Below, one piece after another: positions 15,759 to 24,777 of a DNA stretch of 64,000 nucleotides (position 1 is its first letter; the number at the start of each line of letters is the position of its first letter). The stretch spans positions 1-64,000 of the forward strand of contig JANMYM010000015.1 in the NCBI GenBank assembly GCA_031382085.1, written 5' to 3'. The notes under the pieces are model-generated. The model was not told where the DNA came from. It ran no database searches and was given only the letters and a program-made list of their open reading frames with translations. The translations under genes and the position numbers were made by a program. The DNA comes from UBA964 sp031382085 (GTDB taxonomy: Bacteria; Pseudomonadota; Gammaproteobacteria; Steroidobacterales; Steroidobacteraceae).

Positions 15759-16904
15759 ATGGCAGAGCAGGACCTGGCCGATCGCACCGAACGCGCAACG
15801 CCCAAGCGCATCGATGAGGCACGAAAAAGGGGCCAGGTTCCGAGGTCCCCGGAGCTGGGCGCGGCGGCGGTGACACTCGCGGGGGGTGCGGGCCTTTATA
15901 CGCTCGGCGCTTCCCTGTCGGAAGGCATGGCGACGATGTTGCGCAAGGGCCTGTCTCTCAGCCCGGCTTCGCGACTTCAGGACTCTGACATGATGGGCGC
16001 GTTCAGTAGTGCATTTCGCGACGCATTGTGGAGCGTGGCACCACTGTTAGGCCTGTTGCTGGCTGCGGCGCTGCTGTCGCCACTGGCAATTGGCGGCTGG
16101 AATTTCAGTAGCGGCGCCATCGCGTTTAAATTCGAGCGTCTGAACCCACTCAACGGATTCAATCGCATGTTTTCCATGCGTGGCTGGTTCGAACTCGGCA
16201 AGTCACTGGCCAAGTTTTCTGTGGTCGCGCTGATCGCGGTGCTGGTCCTGTGGAATCGCGCGGACGAGCTGACGTCATTGGGTTCGCAACCCATTGAACT
16301 CGCGATCGGCCATGCGGCCTTCCTATGCGCGGAAGCCTTACTCGCGCTGGCTGGCGGCCTGGTACTGATAGCGCTGATCGACGTGCCGCTGCAGCTATGG
16401 CAATACCACCGCGACCTGCGCATGACACGCAACGAGATTCGCGAAGAAAACCGTGACGCCGAAGGATCTCCCGAGGTCAGGAGTCGCGTACGCAGCGTGC
16501 AGCAGGCAATCGCGCGGCGTCGCATGATTCAGGAAGTGCCGAAAGCCAGTGTTGTTATTACCAACCCCCAACACTATGCCGTCGCACTCAAATATGATGA
16601 GCGGCGCATGGATGCACCGGTCGTGGTCGCAAAGGGCGCCGGCGACATCGCACGTCGTATCCGTGAGGTTGCCGCGGAACACAAGGTTCCGTTGGTCGAG
16701 GCGCCGCCGCTGGCGCGCGTCCTGTACCGCGGAGTTGAACTCGGCGCGGAAGTCCCGGCGGCGCTTTATGCGGCCGTGGCGCAGGTTCTGAGTTATGTGT
16801 TCCAGCTGCAGACGCCGGCAAGTCGCAGCGATGTGAAGTTGCAGCCGCCCGTGATCGACGCTGCAGTTGAGGATCTGATACCACGCAGGGGTGGGCGGCA
16901 GTGA
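15759..16904 (+). CDS. flhB: Flagellar export switch protein FlhB
   Basis: A 381-residue protein: the basic start (DRTERATPKRIDEARKRGQVPRS), four membrane helices, the cytoplasmic linker with NEIREENRDAEGSPEVRSR, and an autocleaving domain. The self-cleavage motif, normally NPTH, reads NPQH here (16563-16574) within VVITNPQHYAVALKY; the Asn and Pro between which cleavage occurs are intact. FlhB switches substrate specificity from hook to filament proteins on a signal from FliK. It overlaps flhA by 4 nt. Confidence 0.96.
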   Translation: MAEQDLADRTERATPKRIDEARKRGQVPRSPELGAAAVTLAGGAGLYTLGASLSEGMATMLRKGLSLSPASRLQDSDMMGAFSSAFRDALWSVAPLLGLLLAAALLSPLAIGGWNFSSGAIAFKFERLNPLNGFNRMFSMRGWFELGKSLAKFSVVALIAVLVLWNRADELTSLGSQPIELAIGHAAFLCAEALLALAGGLVLIALIDVPLQLWQYHRDLRMTRNEIREENRDAEGSPEVRSRVRSVQQAIARRRMIQEVPKASVVITNPQHYAVALKYDERRMDAPVVVAKGAGDIARRIREVAAEHKVPLVEAPPLARVLYRGVELGAEVPAALYAAVAQVLSYVFQLQTPASRSDVKLQPPVIDAAVEDLIPRRGGRQ

Positions 16905-18988
16905 ACGCACGCGCCGAAACTACGGCCGGTTTCGACTGGCGCGCGCTGCTCAGCAGCGGACTGGGCGTGCCGTTAGGTGTGTTGTCCGTGCTGGCGATGA
17001 TCGTACTGCCGCTGCCGCCGGTGATTCTGGATGTGCTGTTCACCTTCAACATCGCCTTGAGTCTGTTGGTGGTGATGGCCGTCTTCCAGGTTCGCAAACC
17101 ACTGGATTTCGCGGTTTTTCCAACCATCCTGCTGCTGGCCACATTGCTGCGTCTGGCGCTGAACGTTGCCTCGACGCGAGTCGTACTGTTGTACGGGCAC
17201 ACGGGGACATCGGCTGCCGGCAAGGTTATCGAGTCTTTTGGCGAATTTGTCATTGGCGGCAACTACGCCGTAGGTATCGTGGTATTCGCAATTCTGACGA
17301 TTATCAATTTCGTCGTGGTCACTAAAGGTGCGGGCCGTATATCCGAAGTCAGCGCGCGATTCACGCTCGATGCGATGCCCGGCAAGCAGATGGCCATCGA
17401 CGCCGACATGAACGCCGGCCTCATCACGCAGGATGAAGCTCGCGCGCGCCGCGCCGAGGTCAGGTCGGAGGCGGATTTCTACGGCTCGATGGACGGCGCA
17501 TCGAAGTTTGTCCGCGGCGATGCGATCGCTGGCATCCTGATCGTGCTGATCAACATGATCGGTGGCCTCCTGATCGGGACCATGTCGCATTCGCTGTCGT
17601 TCGGCGAAGCTACGCAACGCTATGCGCTGCTGTCCATCGGCGATGGACTGGTGGCGCAAATTCCAGCGTTGCTGCTGTCCACCGCGGTGGCCATCATCGT
17701 CACCCGCATGTCGCGCGAGCAGGACATCGGCCGTGAGGTGGCGCGGCAGCTGTTCGGACAGTCGCGCGCGATGGGTGTGGCGTCCGGCCTGTTGTTAGCC
17801 CTGGGCCTGATTCCGGGCATGCCGAATCTTGTGTTCCTGGGCATGGGTGTCGGCTGCGGGCTGGTGGCACGCTGGCTGCGGGAGCGCGACCGGCAAAACG
17901 CACGCACGCCCGTAGTCGAGGAAGCGCCACCGCCGGCCGTAGAAGTCCAGGACATCGGCTGGGAGGATGTCGCAACGGTTGATCTGGTCAGCCTGGAGGT
18001 TGGCTATCGACTGGTACCGCTGGTCGACAGGAACCAGTCAGGTGACTTGTTAGCGCGCATACGCGGTGTGCGGCGCAAACTGACCCAGGATCTTGGGTTC
18101 CTGATTCAGGCGGTGCACATTCGCGACAATCTTGATCTTTCGCCTAACAGCTACCGGATTTCATTGTCCGGCGTTCCAGTCGGCAACGGCACGGTGTACC
18201 CGGAGCGCGAACTAGCTATCAATCCGGGCCGCGTGTTCGGCGCGCTGAACGGAATCGCCACCCGCGATCCGGCGTTCGGCATGGAGGCCGTCTGGATCGA
18301 TCCCGGGTTGCGGGACCACGCGCAGTCGCTTGGCTACTCCGTGGTCGACGCCAGTACCGTGATCGCGACGCATCTCAGCTACATGGTGCAGCAACACGCT
18401 CATGAGTTGCTGGGTCATGAAGAGGCGCAACAGCTGCTCAACTCGCTGGTCAAATCGGCGCCGAAGCTGGTCGAGGATCTGGTACCGAAGCTGTTGCCGC
18501 TGAGCACGGTCGTCAAAGTACTGCAAGGGCTGTTGGCAGAGCGCATTCCGGTGCGCAACCTGCGCGCCATCGTCGAAGCGCTGGCCGAAAATGCCGCCCG
18601 CGGCAACGACCCACAGACACTGCTCGCGCAGGTGCGGATTGCCTTGGGTCGTCAGATTGTGCAGGACGTTGCCGGATTTGCCGATGAACTGCCCGTCATC
18701 ACGCTGGACTCGGAGCTCGAACAGCTGCTGGTCAATTCAGTGAACGCGAACGGCGCGACGCCGGGCCTCGAGCCAGGTCTTGCGGACCGACTGCAGCAGC
18801 GCCTAACAGACGCAGCCCGTAGTCAGGAGACAGTGGGCGAACCCGTGGTGCTGCTGGTACCGCCCGTATTGCGCGCTACGCTGGCGCGATTTGCCCGTGC
18901 GGCTGTGCCGCAGATGCATGTGCTGGCCTGGAGTGAAATTCCCGATAACCGGCGAGTCCGGTTGGTTGCGACGGTAGGTAGATCATGA
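16901..18988 (+). CDS. flhA: Flagellar export gate protein FlhA
   Basis: A 695-residue protein with about eight N-terminal membrane helices, the FHIPEP-family cytoplasmic loop (RFTLDAMPGKQMAIDADMNAG, then ARRAEVRSEADFYGSMDGASKFVRGDA) and a large C-terminal cytoplasmic domain that forms the nonameric docking ring. FlhA couples proton flow to export and receives chaperone-substrate complexes. It starts with GTG overlapping the flhB end and itself overlaps flhF by 4 nt. Confidence 0.97.
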   Translation: MNARAETTAGFDWRALLSSGLGVPLGVLSVLAMIVLPLPPVILDVLFTFNIALSLLVVMAVFQVRKPLDFAVFPTILLLATLLRLALNVASTRVVLLYGHTGTSAAGKVIESFGEFVIGGNYAVGIVVFAILTIINFVVVTKGAGRISEVSARFTLDAMPGKQMAIDADMNAGLITQDEARARRAEVRSEADFYGSMDGASKFVRGDAIAGILIVLINMIGGLLIGTMSHSLSFGEATQRYALLSIGDGLVAQIPALLLSTAVAIIVTRMSREQDIGREVARQLFGQSRAMGVASGLLLALGLIPGMPNLVFLGMGVGCGLVARWLRERDRQNARTPVVEEAPPPAVEVQDIGWEDVATVDLVSLEVGYRLVPLVDRNQSGDLLARIRGVRRKLTQDLGFLIQAVHIRDNLDLSPNSYRISLSGVPVGNGTVYPERELAINPGRVFGALNGIATRDPAFGMEAVWIDPGLRDHAQSLGYSVVDASTVIATHLSYMVQQHAHELLGHEEAQQLLNSLVKSAPKLVEDLVPKLLPLSTVVKVLQGLLAERIPVRNLRAIVEALAENAARGNDPQTLLAQVRIALGRQIVQDVAGFADELPVITLDSELEQLLVNSVNANGATPGLEPGLADRLQQRLTDAARSQETVGEPVVLLVPPVLRATLARFARAAVPQMHVLAWSEIPDNRRVRLVATVGRS

Positions 18989-20115
18989 AAATCAAGACTT
19001 TCAATGTTGCTGACATGCGTCAGGGTATGCGAGCCATCCGGCAGGAGTTGGGTCCAGATGCGGTGATACTCGCGACGGAACGCACCGCCGACGGTGTAAT
19101 GCTAACGGCCGCCACCGACATGGAGGCGGCGACGCTCGCAACGCAGCAGGCGGGTCGAGCCAGCATGGCAGTCAGCAAGCGGCCGCCGCCGGTCGCCCGT
19201 GAAGGCGCGGACCCGGCCTTGAGCGAGGAATTACGCGTGTTGCGCAGGCTGCTGGAGACACAAATGGCGCAACTCGCCTGGAACGAATACTCAAGACGTT
19301 CGCCGTTGCTCGCCGAGTTGCAACGTGAATTCGCGGCTGCCGGTTTTGACACGGCATTGCTGCAGGGCGTGCTGGCGGAATTTCCGGAGGGTATGACGCA
19401 TGGCGCCGCGCGGCGCCTGCTGATGTTGCGCCTGGCCGATCGCCTGCGATCCACGGGCGAGCGCTGGCTGGACTTCGGCGGCCGGCCGGTGCTGTTAGGG
19501 ACCAGCGGCGCAGGCAAAACCAGCGCTGCTCTGCGACTTGCCGCCAAGTGGGTGCAACGGCATGGCAATCACGGTGTCGCGCTGATCACGACCGACACGC
19601 GCGGATTCGCGGCGACCGAACAGTTCTCCGCGCAGGCTCGGATGTTAGGCGTTCCAGGCTACGGAGTCGCCGATACTCGGGAACTCGGCGTGCTGATGAC
19701 GACGCTGGCCGACCGCCGCCTGGTGATAACCGATACGGCCGGCCTGAGCGGCGCGTCCGAGCGCACCGAGCTCGCAGTCTGGAAGGACGCCGCGGCAACG
19801 CAACCCGCGCTGGAATTTGTGCTGGTGACGGCTGCCAGCGTCAGGGCAGACGTCAGCGCACGCATCATGGCCAGTACCTGCGCCCCGCCGTGGCAGGCCG
19901 CGCTCATTACCAAGCTCGATGACGCCGATCGAACCGGCGAATTGCTGGCAGCGCTGATTCGTCACGACATCCCACTTTGCTTTGTCACCCGCGGTCGACG
20001 TTGGCTGCAGGACATGGCGCCGGCCCGCGCAGCGACACTGGTCGCTGAGGCCGTTGACTCGACCCGTGCGGACCCGCTGGACGCCGGCGCGCCACGGCAG
20101 GTGGAGACTGCCTGA
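18985..20115 (+). CDS. flhF: Flagellar number/placement SRP-type GTPase FlhF
   Basis: Encodes 376 residues: the N-terminal FlhF signature KIKTFNVADMRQGMRAIRQELGPDAVIL, a helical N-domain and a G domain with P-loop GTSGAGKTSAALRLA, TTDTRGFAATEQF, DTAG (in VITDTAGLSG) and TKLD. FlhF marks the cell pole for flagellar assembly, and FlhG, encoded next, limits its number. The P-loop differs slightly from the common GPTGVGKTTT form but keeps GxxGxGKT. Confidence 0.94.
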   Translation: MKIKTFNVADMRQGMRAIRQELGPDAVILATERTADGVMLTAATDMEAATLATQQAGRASMAVSKRPPPVAREGADPALSEELRVLRRLLETQMAQLAWNEYSRRSPLLAELQREFAAAGFDTALLQGVLAEFPEGMTHGAARRLLMLRLADRLRSTGERWLDFGGRPVLLGTSGAGKTSAALRLAAKWVQRHGNHGVALITTDTRGFAATEQFSAQARMLGVPGYGVADTRELGVLMTTLADRRLVITDTAGLSGASERTELAVWKDAAATQPALEFVLVTAASVRADVSARIMASTCAPPWQAALITKLDDADRTGELLAALIRHDIPLCFVTRGRRWLQDMAPARAATLVAEAVDSTRADPLDAGAPRQVETA

Positions 20116-20116
20116 C

Positions 20117-20980
20117 ATGAAACTCTGTGGAAAACCACCTGGCGCCGTACGCCAGCCGGTGCAAACGATCGCCATCACCGGTGGCAAGGGCGGAATCGGC
20201 AAGACTACGATCGCCATCAACCTGGCCGCGGCGTTGGCGCAGCGGGGCCGTCGCACACTGCTTTTGGACGGTGATCTTGGACTGGCGAATGCCGACGTGC
20301 TGTTAGGAATATCGCCGCAGTACACGCTCGCACATGTCATCTCAGGCGCACGTACGCTGGATGAGGTAGTCACCGAAACACCGTTCGGATTTTCGATTGT
20401 CCCGGCCGCTTCGGGCATCAGCCAGATGGCGGCACTGGATGAAGCCGGTCACCTGGGGCTGGTACAGGCTTTCAGTTCGCTGTCCGCCGAGGTTGACACC
20501 CTGGTCATCGACACTGCGGCGGGTATTTCGCCCGGTGTGCTGCGACTGGCACAGGCAAGCCAGCAGGTCGTGGTCGTGGTCTGCGACGACCCGGCGTCCA
20601 TCACCGATGCGTACGCGCTGATCAAGGTGCTGGCACGCGAGCACGGCGTCGTTCGGTTCCGGATCCTGGCAAACCGTGTCCGGCCTGAACTCGACGGACA
20701 GCATCTGTTCCATACCATGAGCACGGTGGCCGGGCGTTTTCTTGACGTAGTGCTCGAATACGCCGGCGAAATTCCCGAGGACCCGATTTTGCGCCGCTCG
20801 AACCGTGAACAGCGCCCGGTTTTGAACGCCTATCCGACCTGCCGGGCGTCGCGCGCGCTCAAGTCCCTGGCCGAGAAGGCCGATAACTGGCCGGTACCCT
20901 CGGGTCCGCGCGGGCAGATCGAATTCTTCGCGGAACGGTTGGTGCGGCGGGCGGCTCCCCGGCTGGAGGTGGTGAGATGA
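20117..20980 (+). CDS. flhG: Flagellar number regulator FlhG/FleN (MinD-like ATPase)
   Basis: A 287-residue ParA/MinD-superfamily protein with the deviant Walker A GGKGGIGKTTIAINLA (about 22-37), DGDLGLANADVLLG and the switch TLVIDTAAGISPGVL. FlhG/FleN restrains the number of flagella and antagonises FleQ in Pseudomonas, so it may act on the FleQ-like activator at 3610. ATG 20117 is used because the longer frame from 19982 lies inside flhF. It overlaps fliA by 4 nt. Confidence 0.92.
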   Translation: MKLCGKPPGAVRQPVQTIAITGGKGGIGKTTIAINLAAALAQRGRRTLLLDGDLGLANADVLLGISPQYTLAHVISGARTLDEVVTETPFGFSIVPAASGISQMAALDEAGHLGLVQAFSSLSAEVDTLVIDTAAGISPGVLRLAQASQQVVVVVCDDPASITDAYALIKVLAREHGVVRFRILANRVRPELDGQHLFHTMSTVAGRFLDVVLEYAGEIPEDPILRRSNREQRPVLNAYPTCRASRALKSLAEKADNWPVPSGPRGQIEFFAERLVRRAAPRLEVVR

Positions 20981-21705
20981 ACCCGTTAGGTGCCTATGCC
21001 GCAACCGGTATGAGCCGGCGCGACACGGATGCGCTGGTCATGCGCCATGCTGAACTCGTCAAGCGTATTGCCTACCATTTGGCCGGCCGCTTGCCCGCGT
21101 CCGTCGAGGTAGACGATCTGATACAGGCCGGTATGTTAGGTTTATTGGAAGCAGCTGCTAATTTTACCGCTGGCCGGGGCGCCAGCTTCGAGACCTATGC
21201 CGGTATTCGAATTCGCGGCGCGATGATTGACGCGTTGCGCAAGCTCGATTGGGCGCCACGCTCAGTGCATCGCAAGTCCCGCGAAGTCGCCAAGGCAATC
21301 CGCGAACTGGAGTCGGAACTGGGGCGCGAAGCGCGCGACGCAGAGATCGCCGCGCGCATGGGAATCGACATAGCCGATTACCACCGCATTGTTCAGGACA
21401 CCGTGGCCTGTCAAATGACCAACATGGATGACACCGCCGCGGGCGAAATCAACGATCTGCGAAATGACCCGTTTGCGGACATCGTCGACGAAAAATTTCG
21501 CAGCGAACTGACGCTGGCCATCGGCGAACTCCCGGAGCGGGAAAAGCTGGTCATGTCACTGTATTACGGCGACGACCTCAATCTGAAGGAGATAGGCGCG
21601 GTCCTCAAGGTAACCGAGTCCCGAGTATGCCAGCTGCACGGTCAGGCGCTGGCGCGTCTGAAGGCGCGGTTGAGTTCATGGCGCGAACAAGGGAGCGCCG
21701 CCTGA
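20977..21705 (+). CDS. fliA: Flagellar sigma factor FliA (sigma-28)
   Basis: A 242-residue sigma factor with region 2 (HAELVKRIAYHLAGRLPASVEVDDLIQAGMLGLLEA and RGAMIDALRKLDWAPRSVH) and region 4 (GELPEREKLVMSLYYGDDLNLKEIGAVLKVTESRVCQLH). It transcribes late flagellar genes. A FliA-type promoter is found at 23824-23851 in front of the HDOD pair. In the related Pseudomonas cluster cheYZAB follow fliA; here the next gene, 20 nt downstream, is the stator gene motC. Confidence 0.96.
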   Translation: MNPLGAYAATGMSRRDTDALVMRHAELVKRIAYHLAGRLPASVEVDDLIQAGMLGLLEAAANFTAGRGASFETYAGIRIRGAMIDALRKLDWAPRSVHRKSREVAKAIRELESELGREARDAEIAARMGIDIADYHRIVQDTVACQMTNMDDTAAGEINDLRNDPFADIVDEKFRSELTLAIGELPEREKLVMSLYYGDDLNLKEIGAVLKVTESRVCQLHGQALARLKARLSSWREQGSAA

Positions 21706-21725
21706 ATGAGCTGCGTTAGCTAATC

Positions 21726-22469
21726 ATGGATTTCCTGACAGTCATCGGATTCATTTTCGCGATCGCCGCCCTGGTTGTCGGGTCGATCATGAAAGGCGCT
21801 GGCATCAAGGCCCTGGTGTCGACCGCCGCCTTCATGATCGTGATCGTGGGCACGCTGGCCGCGATCTTCATTCACACGCCATTGCCGGTCTTCCGGCACG
21901 GAATGTCGATGTTCAAATGGATCTTCATGCCGCCGGCCCAGGATCCGGCAGGCCTGATCGCCAAGTTTGTCGAGTGGAGCAATATTGCCCGCAAGCAAGG
22001 TCTGTTAGGCCTCGAACCAATGATCGATACCGAAAAAGATCCGTTCGTCCGCAAGGGCCTGCAACTGGTCGTGGACGGTTCAGAGCCGGATCAGATACGC
22101 GAGATTCTCGAAGTGGAAATATCGGTGCGCGAGCATGCCGACCAGGCGGGCGCGCGCGTATTTGAGGGCATGGGCATTTACTCGCCGACCCTGGGCATCA
22201 TCGGCGCCGTGCTCGGGCTCATGTCGGTCATGCAGAACCTGTCGGATCCGACCAAGCTGGGGGCCGGCATCGCCGCCGCTTTCACCGCGACCGTGTATGG
22301 AATTGGCCTTGCAAACCTGTTCTTTCTGCCGGCCGCGGCAAAACTCAAGGCCCTGGTCGCCTCGCAGACCCAGTACCGCGAACTGACGGTGGAAGGCATG
22401 TTGTCGATCGCGCAAGGTGAAAATCCACGCTCCATTGAATCGAAGTTGCAGGGATTCATCAATCACTAG
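21726..22469 (+). CDS. motC: Flagellar motor stator protein MotC (MotA/PomA type)
   Basis: A 247-residue MotA-family protein with four membrane helices: FLTVIGFIFAIAALVVGSIM at the N-terminus, a cytoplasmic loop with KDPFVRKGLQLVVDGSEP (charged residues that contact FliG), and GMGIYSPTLGIIGAVLGLMSVM followed by FTATVYGIGLANLFFLP. With MotD it makes the ion-driven stator. It lies directly after fliA, where che genes would be expected to intervene. Confidence 0.93.
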   Translation: MDFLTVIGFIFAIAALVVGSIMKGAGIKALVSTAAFMIVIVGTLAAIFIHTPLPVFRHGMSMFKWIFMPPAQDPAGLIAKFVEWSNIARKQGLLGLEPMIDTEKDPFVRKGLQLVVDGSEPDQIREILEVEISVREHADQAGARVFEGMGIYSPTLGIIGAVLGLMSVMQNLSDPTKLGAGIAAAFTATVYGIGLANLFFLPAAAKLKALVASQTQYRELTVEGMLSIAQGENPRSIESKLQGFINH

Positions 22470-22480
22470 ATTGACGCTAC

Positions 22481-23410
22481 ATGGCCCGCAAGAAACGCCG
22501 CGAAGAAGAGATTCTGCATCAAGCCTGGGCAATTCCCTATGGCGACCTCATTACTTTGCTGCTGGCATTCTTTGTCGTCATGTACGCCGTTTCTTCCGTA
22601 AATGCCGGCAAATACCGGGTTCTCTCGGACTCTCTCAATGCGGCCTTTCGTGGCACTCCCTCCAGCGTAGAACCTCTGCAGGTCGGTGACGGTGACCTCG
22701 GCCCGGGTGCGGACCTGGAGATGTCGCTGACGCAGAGTGAAATGCTTGCGGGGCAGCCGCGACAGCTGCTTGAGGCGGTGCCCCTCAATGCAAAAGACGA
22801 TCTCGTCAACAAGCTTGGGCAGCCTGGCTACCGGCGAGCTAACGAAGCAGGACCTATCCGCGGCGGCGTCGTCGACCGGCGCACCGCATCGCAGCTGGGC
22901 CAGATCGCCGACAGTGTGCAAGCGTCGGTCGCCAATCTGGTTGCTAACGACCTCGTGACCGTGCGTCGTACCCGATATGCGGTCGAGGTCGAGATCAAAG
23001 CCGACATCCTGTTCGCGAGTGGCTCGGCGACGCTGTCGCCAACCGCCGTGGATGTGATCAAGCGGCTTGCCGATGTATTTCGCGACTACCCGAACGCGGT
23101 GCGGGTCGAAGGGCACACCGACAATCTGCCCATAAAAAGTACAACCTTTCCCAGCAATTGGGAGTTGTCTGCTGCGCGCGCGGCGAGCGTGGTGCGGGTA
23201 CTGGCGACGAACGGCGTCAACCCGATACGCCTGGAAGTGTTGGGGCTGGCCGAGTTCCGACCGACTGCGACCAACGAAACCCCCGGAGGTCGCAATACCA
23301 ACCGCCGCGTCATGATCCTGATACTGAACGGCTCGCCGCAACCCGACCCCTCGGCGTCCGCAGGCGCAGCCAAACCCAGGGACCAGCAGCCGCTGGCGCG
23401 GACTCCCTGA
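22481..23410 (+). CDS. motD: Flagellar motor stator protein MotD (MotB type)
   Basis: Encodes 309 residues: a basic N-terminus (KKRREEEIL), one membrane helix containing the ion-carrying Asp in AIPYGDLITLLLAFFVVMYAVSS, a long periplasmic linker and an OmpA-like peptidoglycan-binding domain (about 165-285) with VRVEGHTDNLPI, NWELSAARAASVVRVL and NRRVMILIL. The C-terminus is a Pro/Ala-rich tail. It pairs with MotC 11 nt upstream. The OmpA anchor argues for a working stator despite the missing switch gene. Confidence 0.94.
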   Translation: MARKKRREEEILHQAWAIPYGDLITLLLAFFVVMYAVSSVNAGKYRVLSDSLNAAFRGTPSSVEPLQVGDGDLGPGADLEMSLTQSEMLAGQPRQLLEAVPLNAKDDLVNKLGQPGYRRANEAGPIRGGVVDRRTASQLGQIADSVQASVANLVANDLVTVRRTRYAVEVEIKADILFASGSATLSPTAVDVIKRLADVFRDYPNAVRVEGHTDNLPIKSTTFPSNWELSAARAASVVRVLATNGVNPIRLEVLGLAEFRPTATNETPGGRNTNRRVMILILNGSPQPDPSASAGAAKPRDQQPLARTP

Positions 23411-23485
23411 CCCTGCCTCTGGCACGAATCCTGCTCCACAAACCAGGCGCGTCAAATTGGCGACGCAACAACCAGGAAATTGCAA

Positions 23486-23806
23486 ATGACCAGACGCAAC
23501 CGACAGCTGAATAATATGCAAACTGCGCTGGAACAGCTCGAGAGGCTGCAGCACGCACAGTATTCGGCCTTGCAGATGCTCGCCGAGCGCATTGATCGTC
23601 TGGCCGCCATGCTGGCAGCGGACACGCGTCACAGTCTGGTTGCGCCGCGGCTGCGCGCGGAGAGCGCTGCGATTTCCCTGGCACGGTCCGGTGCCCGGCT
23701 GGAAGACCTGGTCCGCAATTGCGGTCTGCGTACCGCCGAAGCGGAATTGCTTTTGGCCCTGTATGGCCGCACTAACAGCACAGCAAGCGTGATCAAAGTC
23801 GCATAA
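23486..23806 (+). CDS. DUF2802-like protein of flagellar/chemotaxis clusters
   Basis: A 106-residue cytoplasmic protein. The N-terminal half is a coiled coil (NNMQTALEQLERLQHAQYSALQMLAERIDRLAAML). The C-terminal part reads RLEDLVRNCGLRTAEAELLLALYG, matching my memory of the small DUF2802 family encoded just after cheW in Pseudomonas flagellar clusters. Here it sits right after motD, keeping its relative place although cheW and the other che genes are gone. ATG 23486 has an AGGAAA ribosome site. Function unknown. Confidence 0.65.
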   Translation: MTRRNRQLNNMQTALEQLERLQHAQYSALQMLAERIDRLAAMLAADTRHSLVAPRLRAESAAISLARSGARLEDLVRNCGLRTAEAELLLALYGRTNSTASVIKVA

Positions 23807-23823
23807 GTAAATCGGCCGTCGAA

Positions 23824-23851
23824 TCAAGCATGCCCGGGCCTGGGCCGATAA
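23824..23851 (+). promoter_or_regulatory. FliA (sigma-28) promoter before HDOD genes
   Basis: A perfect sigma-28 -10 element GCCGATAA (23844-23851) with a partial -35 TCAAGCAT (23824-23831, consensus TAAAGTTT) and a 12-nt spacer, 27 bp upstream of the HDOD start. This suggests the HDOD pair is a late flagellar class gene set. Confidence 0.65.
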
Positions 23852-23878
23852 CGGACATGGATACCCGAGGACAAATGG

Positions 23879-24775
23879 ATGCAGCCGGCTGAATTTTTTG
23901 AACCGACCGGAACCGCGAAGCGCAGTTCGAGCGCCGAAGCGTTCGACTTCGTGAAGGCTCTCGCATCTGAACTATCGGGCACCAAGATCGAACTGCCGAG
24001 CTTTCCCGCCATCGCCATGCGTGTGCAACGCGTGCTGGCTGACGACAGCGTCTCGCCGGAGCGGGTCGTTCGGGTGGTCGGCGGTGAACCTGCACTTGCG
24101 GCGAAAATCATGTCCATGGCCAATTCGGCCGCACTGAACCCCAGCGGCCGACAGGGCAGCGACCTGCGTAGCGCGGTCGCCCGGCTTGGCTTTGACATGC
24201 TGCGCAGCGCTTCAATCACTTTCGCAATGAGCCAGTTACGCAAGGCGGAACAATTCAAGAGCATTGAGAAACATTTGAATGTTATCTGGGTGTGCAGTAT
24301 CACGGTTGCCGCACTTTGCTACGTTGTGGCCAAGCGCTGCGCGCGCATCGCGCCGGACACCGCAATGCTGACCGGGTTGCTGCACAGTGTCGGCAAGCTG
24401 TATATCCTGACCCGCGCCAGCAGCTTTCCCGCTTTGTTCGGCGATCCGGTTGTTTACAACGACATCGTGCGCGATTGGCATGGAAACGTTGCCAAGGCAC
24501 TGCTCGAAAGCTGGAGCATCGCGCCCGAAATAGTCGAGGCGGTCCACCAGTTTGAGAACCGGAGCCGCGAGATTCGCGGTGCCGGATCGCTCACCGACGT
24601 GCTGGCCGCAGGGCACCTGTTAGCGTCGTTCAAGGACGAGCCCGACCTCCTGTATGCAAACCTGCAGGAATTCGCTATCGATCAGAGACTGGGTCTCGAT
24701 CGCGCGGCTTTGGAAAAAATCCAGGCCGAATCGGCTACAGAAATTCACGCGCTCCGCGAAGCGCTAGGCGGTTGA
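23879..24775 (+). CDS. HDOD-domain protein 1
   Basis: A 298-residue protein with an HDOD domain (about 40-235): IELPSFPAIAMRVQRVLADD, GGEPALAAKIMSMANSAAL, LGFDMLRSASITFAMSQL and a LLHSVGKLYI segment in the place of a metal-binding HD motif. HDOD proteins are catalytically degenerate HD-type proteins involved in signalling and motility. ATG 23879 has GAGG 8 nt upstream. The next gene is a tandem paralogue overlapping its end, and a FliA promoter precedes it, so a role in flagellar or motility regulation is inferred. Confidence 0.85.
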   Translation: MQPAEFFEPTGTAKRSSSAEAFDFVKALASELSGTKIELPSFPAIAMRVQRVLADDSVSPERVVRVVGGEPALAAKIMSMANSAALNPSGRQGSDLRSAVARLGFDMLRSASITFAMSQLRKAEQFKSIEKHLNVIWVCSITVAALCYVVAKRCARIAPDTAMLTGLLHSVGKLYILTRASSFPALFGDPVVYNDIVRDWHGNVAKALLESWSIAPEIVEAVHQFENRSREIRGAGSLTDVLAAGHLLASFKDEPDLLYANLQEFAIDQRLGLDRAALEKIQAESATEIHALREALGG

Positions 24776-24777
24776 AC

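Noticed and set aside
22466..23827. Long minus-strand ORF of 453 codons
   Set aside because: It is antisense to motD and the DUF2802-like gene, whose protein motifs are clear; long antisense frames are common in GC-rich DNA.
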